This document shows positions 1 through 5,805 of a DNA stretch of 5,805 bases, piece by piece (position 1 is the stretch's first letter; every line of letters starts with the position of its first letter). The notes below the pieces were generated by a model that did not search any database, was not told the DNA's origin, and saw only the letters and a program-made list of their open reading frames with translations. This DNA comes from JAPLDA01 sp043742705. GTDB taxonomy: Bacteria > Bacteroidota > Bacteroidia > AKYH767-A > 2013-40CM-41-45. The stretch is taken from the NCBI GenBank assembly GCA_043742705.1, contig JAYTXY010000038.1, forward strand, positions 1 through 5,805, in the 5' to 3' direction. Made by a program: the position numbers and the translations under genes.

Positions 1-1341
1 GTTACAAACAATGCAGGATTGTATTGGTACCATCCGCGTTTGCACATGGAAACGCTTCATCAGATCACGCAGGGTTTGGGAGGATTGATCATTGTCCGCG
101 ATCCCGTTGAAAGCGCGCTTGCATTGCCAAGAAATTATGGAACGGATGATATTCCACTCGCATTGACTGACCGAAGATTTGCTGCGAACAATCAATTGGT
201 AGATGCACCTTATGGCGATTCCATGATGGTGAACGGAACGATCCGGCCTCAGTACACTGTTCCTTCGCAGGTTGTTCGTTTCAGAATTTTGGATGCAGCA
301 CTTGAACGTTCCTATAATCTGGGATTCAGTGACAACAGAACGTTCTATGTGATTACTTCTGATGGTGGTTTGTTGAATGCTCCTGTTGCAGTGACACGAT
401 ATTTTTTATCAGTCGGTGAACGAATTGAAATACTTGTCAACTTTTCCGGACAACAAGGACAGTCGGTCGATTTGAAAGCATACAACTCAGCTTTGCCTCC
501 GGGAACTCCGGGAGATGAGCCAATCAATTTTGCTCCGCCATTTGGAAATGCATTGGGTGCGATTGATTTTAATATTTTGCATTTGAATATTTCTGCTCAA
601 ACTGCAAATCCTGTAACTGCGATCCCTTCTTCACTCACAACAAATAATGTGTTCAGTGCAGGATCAGCACAGATTACAAGAGTGGTTGCTATTTCAGATT
701 CCGCCATTGCTCCGGGTCCCGGACCAACTTTTATTATCAATCACAAATTATTTGATCTCGACACTATTGATTACCATGTTCCGCTGGACAACACTGAAAT
801 ATGGCAACTCACAAGTACAAGCACGTTCAGTCATCCTTTTCATATTCATGACATACAGTTTAACATCCTTACAAGAAATGGTGTAGCTCCTCCTGTGTAT
901 GAGCAAGGTTGGAAAGATGTTGTTTTTGTAAGAGGCGGTGAGACTGTTCGTTTTATTACGAAGTTTACAGAATATGCGGATACACTTCATCCGTTTATGT
1001 TTCATTGTCACATTGCTCCGCATGAGGATGCAGGAATGATGGGACAATTTGTTGTCAGTTCCTCAACAACTGGAATACAGGAACTAAATAAATCGGATCT
1101 TGACTTTTCACTTTATCCAAATCCTGCGAACACAAAGTTATACGTTGCGTTTTCTGATCCTTCCTCGCAGGCATATTATGTGAGAATAAATAATGTTGTG
1201 GGTAAAACGATGTACATGCTCCCTCGTCCGCAGTTGCAAAACGGAATTGATATCAGTGCATTATCAAGTGGTGTTTATATGTTGCAGTTGACTGATGAGA
1301 AAACAAAAATTGTTACGACAAAGAAATTTGTCAAAGAGTAG
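1..1341 (+). CDS. Secreted multicopper oxidase (laccase/CueO/CotA-like), 3' portion, with T9SS C-terminal sorting domain
   Basis: The reading frame is open from base 1, giving 446 residues of a protein whose N-terminus (signal peptide and first HxH copper motif) lies left of the window; the TTG at 19 is internal, not a start. Visible copper motifs are WYHPRLH (residues 9-15, second copper cluster), HPFHIH (278-283) and HCHxxxHxxxxM (335-346, with Met346 as probable axial type-1 ligand). The two C-terminal motifs are complete, so the protein should hold a type-1 copper and much of the trinuclear cluster. In the second motif CueO has H-P-H, but here Arg13 replaces the second His. Residues about 368-446 form a T9SS sorting domain: an 'SLYPNPA' start, a 'NNVVGK' strand, 'LSSGVYMLQL', and a basic 'KKFVKE' end. 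The mature enzyme is therefore probably exported across the outer membrane, oxidising phenolics or metal ions such as Cu(I) with O2; the substrate cannot be read from sequence. It is the first visible gene of a same-strand run that includes an MbnP/MbnH pair. The family call is firm; full activity is less certain because of Arg13. Confidence 0.92.
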   Translation, partial: VTNNAGLYWYHPRLHMETLHQITQGLGGLIIVRDPVESALALPRNYGTDDIPLALTDRRFAANNQLVDAPYGDSMMVNGTIRPQYTVPSQVVRFRILDAALERSYNLGFSDNRTFYVITSDGGLLNAPVAVTRYFLSVGERIEILVNFSGQQGQSVDLKAYNSALPPGTPGDEPINFAPPFGNALGAIDFNILHLNISAQTANPVTAIPSSLTTNNVFSAGSAQITRVVAISDSAIAPGPGPTFIINHKLFDLDTIDYHVPLDNTEIWQLTSTSTFSHPFHIHDIQFNILTRNGVAPPVYEQGWKDVVFVRGGETVRFITKFTEYADTLHPFMFHCHIAPHEDAGMMGQFVVSSSTTGIQELNKSDLDFSLYPNPANTKLYVAFSDPSSQAYYVRINNVVGKTMYMLPRPQLQNGIDISALSSGVYMLQLTDEKTKIVTTKKFVKE

Positions 1342-1354
1342 TTGAACAGTTCAA
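1342..1354. repeat. Short perfect palindrome in the MCO-redoxin gap
   Basis: TTGAACAGTTCAA directly follows the oxidase stop codon: 6-base arms around a single central A. As RNA it could fold only as a 5-base-pair stem with a 3-base loop. No T-run follows, so it is a poor terminator. It might be a protein-binding dyad or simply chance; one copy this short proves nothing. Confidence 0.25.
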
Positions 1355-1366
1355 TGATCCTGTAAA

Positions 1367-1981
1367 ATGAAAAGTAGAATTCAGAAATGCATTCTGATGA
1401 TTGGCTCCCTGGTAATATTAGGAATGTTTCTCAGCTTTATCGGTTTCGAAAATGAAAAAGCGATTCATGATTTTCATCTTATTAATGTGGATGGAAAAAC
1501 GGTTTCGCTGGGAGATTATCCGGAAGCAAAAGGATTCATCATCATTTTTACATGCAATCATTGTCCGTTCGCTAAACTATATCCGGATAGAATGAGTCAA
1601 ATGAACAGCAAGTACAGAGAGTTGGGAGTTCCTTTGATAGCAATCAGTTCAACGGACACTGTTATGTATGATGAAGACACGTACACCAAGATGATAGAGA
1701 AGTCGAAAGATGAACAATTTAATTTTCCCTATTTATTTGACGGACAACAAACAGCAGCAAAAAATTTCGGAGCAAAAAAAACACCTCATGCATTTGTGAT
1801 CTGGAAAGTAAAAGAAGAGTGGACTGTTCAGTATACCGGAGCTATTGACGACAACGGTGCAGAACCTGATAAGGTGACAAGACATTACGTGGAAGAAGCT
1901 GTTAACTCTTTACTGAAGGGTGAACCTGTTGCAACACCGAAGACAGCCAGTATCGGTTGTGAAATCAAATTGAGAAAATGA
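1367..1981 (+). CDS. Envelope thioredoxin-like/peroxiredoxin-like protein (AhpC/TSA fold, PRX_like1 type)
   Basis: This 204-residue protein has a hydrophobic N-terminal stretch (about 8-27) after MKSRIQK. That stretch is either a signal peptide or an uncleaved anchor; no clean cleavage site is visible, so the redoxin domain should face the periplasm. The fold runs from 'IHDFHLINVDGKTVSL' (33-48) through the active site FTCNHCPFAK (61-70, Cys63 and Cys66), then 'IAISSTD' (91-97), the cis-proline segment KKTPHAFVI (137-145) and 'YTGAIDDN' (156-163). Cys198 in 'SIGCEIK' near the C-terminus matches the conserved 'GCxIKW' ending of this redoxin subgroup and could act as a resolving or metal-binding cysteine. 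CNHC is a CxxC arrangement, not the CxxxC of Sco copper chaperones, so thiol redox is the safer assignment. The ATG at 1367 fits the signal sequence, though no Shine-Dalgarno is seen. It lies 25 bases after the oxidase, and its stop overlaps the next start (ATGA, 1978-1981), arguing for co-translation. A role in reducing cysteines, hemes or copper of its neighbours is inference. Confidence 0.88.
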   Translation: MKSRIQKCILMIGSLVILGMFLSFIGFENEKAIHDFHLINVDGKTVSLGDYPEAKGFIIIFTCNHCPFAKLYPDRMSQMNSKYRELGVPLIAISSTDTVMYDEDTYTKMIEKSKDEQFNFPYLFDGQQTAAKNFGAKKTPHAFVIWKVKEEWTVQYTGAIDDNGAEPDKVTRHYVEEAVNSLLKGEPVATPKTASIGCEIKLRK

Positions 1982-3645
1982 AAAAAACAGTACTCAGTTT
2001 TTACTTTTTTAGTTTATCACTGAGTTCTTTCAGTCAGACTCTTGGTCTGCTTACTCATGATCCCAGCTCGCTCGATGGTTATGTACTTTTCGCTCCCATC
2101 ATTTCCAACAACACATACTTAATCGACAAGTGTGGAAAGTTGGTTCATAGCTGGACAAGTACACATCGTCCCGGTCAATCTGTTTATCTTTTGGAAGATG
2201 GAAATCTGCTTCGTCCCGGTAGTACGGGGAATGCTGTATTTACTTCAGGAGGAAATGGCGGCATCATTGAAAAATTTGATTGGAACAGTAATCTTCTTTG
2301 GTCATATACAATTTCTTCGACTACAGAATGCCAGCATCACGACATCAGGCAACTTCCGAATGGAAACGTACTTGCTATTGTTTGGGAACTGAAAACTACA
2401 GGAGAAGCAACTGCTTCCGGTCGCAATCCTTCTTTGCTCGGTACTTCGCTATGGTCAGAAAAAATTATCGAGTTACAACCAGTAGGAACTAACTCAGCCA
2501 ACATTGTCTGGGAATGGCATGTCTGGGATCATCTCGTTCAGGAATTTGATATAACAAAACTAAACTATAGTACTGTTTCTCAGCATCCTGAACTTATTAA
2601 CCTGAATTATACTTCCGGTCCTGCAACAGCTACCGATTGGCTGCATTGCAATTCTGTTGATTACAATCCTTCGCTTGATCAGATCATCATCAGTTCGCAT
2701 AACTTTAATGAAGTCTGGATCATCGATCATAGTACAACCACTGCAGAAGCTGCCTCACACAGTGGTGGAACGAGTGGTAAAGGCGGAGATCTTTTATATC
2801 GTTGGGGAAATGCTGCCGCTTATAGCAGAGGGAATATGACTAACAAGAAATTGTTCGGGCAACACAATGCACATTGGATCGAAAATGGAATGAGAGATGC
2901 CGGAAAGATTATGATCTTCAATAACGGACAGGGAAGATCAACAGGCAATTATTCATCTGTGGATATTATCAATCCTCCTGTGGATGGATTTGGAAATTAT
3001 GCTTTGACCGGGAGCCAACCTTATCAGCCTGATTCAGCAGAGTGGAGTTATGTTGCACAAGTTCCAACGGATTTTTATTCTGCAAATATTTCCGGAGCTC
3101 AACGCTTATCAAATGGCAACACACTCATTTGTGAAGGACCACAAGGAAGGTTTTTCGAAATTGATACACTGAAAAATACCGTTTGGAAATATGTAAATCC
3201 TGTAGCGCAATCCGGAATTCTTTCTCAAGGTGCAACTGCAAGCCAAAACCTTGTGTTTCGCTGCTCATTGTATGAACCGTCATTTCCCGGATTCACGGGA
3301 CTGACATTAACTCCCGGAAGTCCGATTGAGATCAATCCGTTGCCATACAACTGCGATATGATTACAGGGATTAATGATTTGTACGATGCTGATAATATCC
3401 AAATCCTTGTCAGCAGTCCTTTTTCAAATGAGATCAGGATAACATCCAATGCAGACATTTATGAAGCAGATATTCAGCTCTATGATATTACAGGTCGTGA
3501 CATTGCTTCTTATTCAGATATAACGATTCTGAAAAAAGAACCGCTCTCATTGAAAGTTAAAAGGAATCTGCAACCGGGAATCTATTTTCTCAATCTCAGA
3601 ACTTCAACGCTAAATCTCACAGCTAAGATTATTCAACCATTTTAA
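1978..3645 (+). CDS. Arylsulfotransferase (ASST)-like beta-propeller protein, secreted by T9SS
   Basis: The 555-residue product begins with a signal peptide (MKKTVLSFYFFSLSLSSFSQ, cut before or after Gln20). Residues about 30-455 resemble the ASST family, with repeated propeller-blade strands such as 'YLIDKCGKLVHSW' (47-59), 'QLPNGNVLAI' (125-134), 'QRLSNGNTLICEG' (375-387) and 'GRFFEIDTLKNTVWKYV' (390-406). ASST enzymes move sulfate between phenols through a histidine intermediate. By eye His121 (QHHDI), His223 and Asn225 (WLHCNS), and His296 (GQHNAHW) line up in order and spacing with the catalytic His252, His356/Asn358 and His436 that I recall from the E. coli enzyme. The canonical Arg374 position appears to hold His241 (SSHNFNEVW). 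Residues about 466-555 form a T9SS sorting domain ('FSNEIRI', 'LYDITGRDIA', 'LQPGIYFLNL', 'AKIIQPF') with a degenerate start lacking YPNP. It overlaps the redoxin stop by 4 bases and lies 15 bases before the MbnP-like gene. The fold is well supported; sulfotransferase activity, rather than another propeller function, is not. Confidence 0.85.
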   Translation: MKKTVLSFYFFSLSLSSFSQTLGLLTHDPSSLDGYVLFAPIISNNTYLIDKCGKLVHSWTSTHRPGQSVYLLEDGNLLRPGSTGNAVFTSGGNGGIIEKFDWNSNLLWSYTISSTTECQHHDIRQLPNGNVLAIVWELKTTGEATASGRNPSLLGTSLWSEKIIELQPVGTNSANIVWEWHVWDHLVQEFDITKLNYSTVSQHPELINLNYTSGPATATDWLHCNSVDYNPSLDQIIISSHNFNEVWIIDHSTTTAEAASHSGGTSGKGGDLLYRWGNAAAYSRGNMTNKKLFGQHNAHWIENGMRDAGKIMIFNNGQGRSTGNYSSVDIINPPVDGFGNYALTGSQPYQPDSAEWSYVAQVPTDFYSANISGAQRLSNGNTLICEGPQGRFFEIDTLKNTVWKYVNPVAQSGILSQGATASQNLVFRCSLYEPSFPGFTGLTLTPGSPIEINPLPYNCDMITGINDLYDADNIQILVSSPFSNEIRITSNADIYEADIQLYDITGRDIASYSDITILKKEPLSLKVKRNLQPGIYFLNLRTSTLNLTAKIIQPF

Positions 3646-3660
3646 AAATGTAAACCAACT

Positions 3661-4359
3661 ATGAAAATGAAAACTAAATATCTGCTATCTGTTTATTTAT
3701 TTATCCTTCAGACAGGAGTTTCATTCAGCCAGGTGAGCTACGTTTTGAATTTTCATCCTTGCTATGATAAGGTTGCTCTCAAATTGGATAATTCCTTTTA
3801 TAAACTTGGCAGTGGTGATAGTATTCAAATTGATCAGTTAAAATTCTACGTTTCCGGAATTGAATTCTTGAACAATGATAAAATAGTATGGAAGGAAAAG
3901 AAAAGTTTTCACCTGTTGGATGCTTATCAACGCAGACTGACAGTTTCACTGAAGACTCCGCCAAACCTGGCATTCGATAAAGTTAAATTCAACGTAGGTA
4001 TTGACAGCACCACGAATGTTTCCGGTGCCTTAGGTGGTGATTTGGATCCTACAAAGGCAATGTATTGGAACTGGCAGAACGGTTACATCAATTTCAAACT
4101 TGAAGGAAGAAGCAACCTCTGCAAAACCAGGAACAATGAATTTGTGTTTCATCTTGGCGGTTACCAGTATCCATTCGGCACATTGCAAACAGTCATATTG
4201 CCTGCAGCAACAAAACAAAAGACAGACATCGTAATTGATGTAAATAAAATAATTACAGGAATCAATTTGTCTGAAAAGAATCTTATCATGTCTCCATGCA
4301 ATGAAGCAGTATTACTTTCTGAGAAATTATCTAAGGCGTTCAGTCTTCAGGCTAAATGA
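3661..4359 (+). CDS. MbnP-like copper-binding periplasmic protein
   Basis: This 232-residue protein has a signal peptide ending 'SFSQ' (21-24) and carries the marks of the MbnP family: 'LKFYVSGIEFL' (60-70), 'FHLLDAY' (83-89), 'VKFNVGIDSTTNVSGAL' (108-124), the core 'DPTKAMYWNWQNGYINFKLEG' region (129-149), 'FVFHLGGY' (161-168) and a late 'MSPCNEA' (210-216). Known MbnP from a methanotroph binds one copper through a site that needs a tryptophan converted to kynurenine by the partner di-heme enzyme MbnH. The WNW pair (Trp136, Trp138; bases 4066-4074) is the obvious candidate for that change and His164 a candidate ligand; which Trp is used cannot be decided here. Three cysteines (34, 154, 213) could allow one disulfide with one left over. 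There is no T9SS tail, so it should stay periplasmic or membrane-associated. ATG 3661 is chosen; an in-frame ATG at 3667 gives nearly the same signal peptide. Its stop overlaps the di-heme gene start (ATGA), which fits a partner pair. Confidence 0.88.
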   Translation: MKMKTKYLLSVYLFILQTGVSFSQVSYVLNFHPCYDKVALKLDNSFYKLGSGDSIQIDQLKFYVSGIEFLNNDKIVWKEKKSFHLLDAYQRRLTVSLKTPPNLAFDKVKFNVGIDSTTNVSGALGGDLDPTKAMYWNWQNGYINFKLEGRSNLCKTRNNEFVFHLGGYQYPFGTLQTVILPAATKQKTDIVIDVNKIITGINLSEKNLIMSPCNEAVLLSEKLSKAFSLQAK

Positions 4360-5390
4360 AAAGAAGGATAGTCATATTATTTTTTCTTTGTTTGTCTTTG
4401 GCGGCATTCAGGAAAATTGAGCGTTCGCTTTTCAATCCTCCGAAAGGTTGGCCTAAGCCGTCTTATGATTTTTCCGGAAATCCTCTCAGTACAGAAAAGG
4501 TGGAGTTAGGAAAGGCTTTGTTTTACGATCCGATTCTTTCACGCGACAATACAATTTCCTGTGCAAGTTGCCATTCTTCATTCACAGCGTTTGCACACGT
4601 TGATCATGCATTGAGTCATGGAATTGATAACAGGATGGGAACGCGAAATGCACCTGCACTGATGAATCTTGCCTGGCAAAAAACATTCATGTGGGATGGA
4701 GCCATCAATCATCTCGATATGCAGGCATTGGCTCCGATGAGTAACCACGATGAAATGGATGAAGAAATCGGTCATGTGGTAACAAAACTTCAGCAGTCGA
4801 AAATCTATCCGTCATTATTCTACAAAGCATTTGGTGATAGTATCATTACAGGTGAACATGAACTGAAAGCGATCGCTCAGTTTATGCTCACGATCGTCAG
4901 CGCCAATTCAAAATACGATCGTGTAATGCGCAAGGAAGAAGAATTTAATTCGCAGGAGAAAAGCGGTTATAAATTATTTCAGAAGAACTGTGCATCCTGC
5001 CATGCTGAACCGTTGTTCACGAATCTGCGGTTTGAAAATAACGGACTAACTCTTGACGAAAGTCTTAAGGATTACGGAAGAATGAAAGTAACACAAAATT
5101 CAAGCGACTCATTGAAATTTAAAGTACCAACACTCCGCAATATTGAATTTACCTATCCCTACATGCACGATGGACGCTTTAAACATTTGTCTGAAGTTAT
5201 GAAGCATTATACGAGCGGAATTCAACAGAGTAAGACGCTCTCGCCACAATTACAAAAACCAATTGTGCTGACTTCGAATGAAAGGGTAGATCTGATTTCG
5301 TTCCTGCTAACCCTCACTGATAAAGAATTCTTATTTGATACAAAATATGCTTACCCGAAAAATATATTTCTCTCGACAGTGCAAGAATAA
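4356..5390 (+). CDS. Di-heme cytochrome c peroxidase/MauG-family enzyme, probable MbnH partner of the upstream MbnP
   Basis: The 344-residue protein starts with a signal peptide (about 1-18, MKRRIVILFFLCLSLAAF), so heme attachment and action are periplasmic. Two c-type heme motifs are present: CASCH at 69-73 (bases 4560-4574) and CASCH at 212-216 (4989-5003). Conserved family landmarks are 'RNAPALMNLAW' (97-107), 'FMWDGA' (111-116), 'APMSNHDEM' (126-134), 'KFKVPTLRNI' (254-263) and 'YPYMHDGRFKHLSEVMKHY' (267-285). Measured from the first heme His73, Trp113 and Glu133 fall where bacterial peroxidases and MauG have the inter-heme Trp and catalytic Glu. The sixth ligand of the C-terminal heme looks like Tyr285 (KHYTSG), as in MauG, rather than the Met of classical peroxidases; this is inferred from spacing. 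The gene overlaps the MbnP-like gene by 4 bases (ATGA, 4356-4359). Known MbnH enzymes use high-valent iron to turn a Trp of MbnP into kynurenine, so the likely substrate is the neighbouring protein rather than bulk peroxide. A plain cytochrome c peroxidase remains the alternative. Confidence 0.92.
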   Translation: MKRRIVILFFLCLSLAAFRKIERSLFNPPKGWPKPSYDFSGNPLSTEKVELGKALFYDPILSRDNTISCASCHSSFTAFAHVDHALSHGIDNRMGTRNAPALMNLAWQKTFMWDGAINHLDMQALAPMSNHDEMDEEIGHVVTKLQQSKIYPSLFYKAFGDSIITGEHELKAIAQFMLTIVSANSKYDRVMRKEEEFNSQEKSGYKLFQKNCASCHAEPLFTNLRFENNGLTLDESLKDYGRMKVTQNSSDSLKFKVPTLRNIEFTYPYMHDGRFKHLSEVMKHYTSGIQQSKTLSPQLQKPIVLTSNERVDLISFLLTLTDKEFLFDTKYAYPKNIFLSTVQE

Positions 5391-5436
5391 TTTTCTTATG
5401 ATATTAAAATTATTAAATCGAACCGAGCGAATTTTT

Positions 5437-5805
5437 ATGAAAGGATTCATGAAAGCTCTTGTGATTTCTTATTTTCTATTTTGTTTTACATCACTGCACG
5501 CCCAAACAAACCCTGCCATCCTTTACTGGCTTCAGAACACAACAGTTACAGGAAGACATTATGTATCGGGAAATTCGACTCCGATTACTGATGCAACTCT
5601 TGCAAACGTTCAGTCAGTAAAATATTCCGCAAGCTCGGTTTATGTTACAACACAGGGAATTCCCACGTATGTGACAGGTCCCTATCTGGATGGAAACCCT
5701 TCGCTGGCGACAGGTCAGAATGCAATTTTTAAAATGCCTTTAAGTCCGACGCAGAATACCGGAACAGCAACGGCAACAAGCGGAGGTAACATTGGAATAT
5801 TTGTC
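5437..5805 (+). CDS. YHYH domain-like secreted protein, 5' portion (truncated by window end)
   Basis: An open frame runs off the right edge, giving 123 residues from ATG 5437. In-frame ATGs also occur at 5398 and 5449. The 5437 or 5449 start yields a compact signal peptide (MKGFMKALVISYFLFCFTSLHA, then Gln), whereas 5398 adds a polar 13-residue extension and is disfavoured. The mature part reads 'NVQSVKYSASSVYVTTQGIP', then 'TYVTGPYLDGNP', a 'QNAIFKMPLSP' strand and a 'GGNIGIFV' strand. This order of 'V.Y....VYV...GIP.Y..GPY..GNP', then 'F.(M/I)P..P' and 'G.IGI.V', resembles the N-terminal half of the YHYH domain family, whose function is not established. The YHYH motif itself would lie beyond the window, so the call rests on recognition of these strands only. 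It starts 46 bases after the di-heme gene, wider than the other gaps, so it may belong to the same transcript or have its own promoter. Confidence 0.72.
   Translation, partial: MKGFMKALVISYFLFCFTSLHAQTNPAILYWLQNTTVTGRHYVSGNSTPITDATLANVQSVKYSASSVYVTTQGIPTYVTGPYLDGNPSLATGQNAIFKMPLSPTQNTGTATATSGGNIGIFV

Noticed and set aside
748..1047. Minus-strand 99-residue open frame inside the oxidase gene
   Set aside because: It is a shadow of the strongly supported copper-motif region on the + strand; its translation has no family resemblance or signal sequence.
19..1341. TTG at 19 as the oxidase start
   Set aside because: The frame is open to base 1 and the upstream codons (VTNNAG) fit the strand before the WYH copper motif, so the gene is truncated by the window edge.
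1547..1575. Redoxin as a true Sco copper chaperone
   Set aside because: Sco proteins have CxxxC and a distal His; this protein has CNHC and the PRX_like1-type C-terminal GC motif.
5363..5395. Bacteroidetes-type promoter (TAnnTTTG) before the last gene, such as TATATTTC at 5363 or TAATTTTC at 5388
   Set aside because: Both miss the final G. The first has an upstream TTTG at 5334-5337 but with 25 bases between, longer than usual, and the second has no suitable -33 element. AT-rich sequence makes such near matches common.
5391..5436. Rho-independent terminator between the di-heme gene and the YHYH-like gene
   Set aside because: The gap is AT-rich but has no GC-rich stem followed by a T-run.
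5398..5436. ATG 5398 as the start of the YHYH-like protein
   Set aside because: It would put a charged 13-residue segment ahead of an otherwise ordinary signal peptide; 5437 or 5449 is more natural.

Overview
The window comes from a Bacteroidetes-type genome, most likely an uncultured or environmental relative of Chitinophagales, Saprospirales or Flavobacteriales. Three things point there. At least two proteins end in type IX secretion (T9SS) C-terminal sorting domains. Signal peptides are cut just before Gln ('...FSQ', '...HAQ'). Genes are AT-leaning, start with ATG, and lack clear Shine-Dalgarno sequences. No RNA gene, CRISPR array, insertion sequence or phage gene is visible.

All genes lie on the + strand and are tightly packed, which suggests one operon of cell-envelope or secreted proteins. 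In order: (1) the 3' part of a multicopper oxidase (MCO) with a T9SS tail, cut by the left edge; (2) after 25 bases, an envelope redoxin with a CNHC motif; (3) joined by a 4-base ATGA overlap, an arylsulfotransferase-like (ASST) beta-propeller with a T9SS tail; (4) after 15 bases, an MbnP-like protein; (5) joined by a second ATGA overlap, a di-heme MauG/cytochrome c peroxidase-family enzyme of the MbnH type; (6) after a short AT-rich gap, the 5' end of a gene whose product resembles the YHYH domain family, cut by the right edge.

The central idea is the mbnP-mbnH pair. In methanotrophs MbnH is a di-heme enzyme that oxidises a tryptophan of MbnP to kynurenine, giving a copper-binding site. Here the pair is translationally coupled. 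It has no methanobactin precursor or biosynthesis gene in view, and it shares a run of genes with a secreted multicopper oxidase and a thiol redoxin. A coherent but unproven reading is a secreted copper-handling or oxidative cassette: the redoxin supplies reducing power or handles metal, MbnH modifies MbnP to bind copper, and copper is used by the T9SS-exported oxidase. The roles of the ASST-like and YHYH-like proteins are unknown.

Two residue-level oddities stand out: an Arg at an expected type-3 copper His in the oxidase, and a His where canonical ASST seems to have its active-site Arg. Both rest on alignment by eye.
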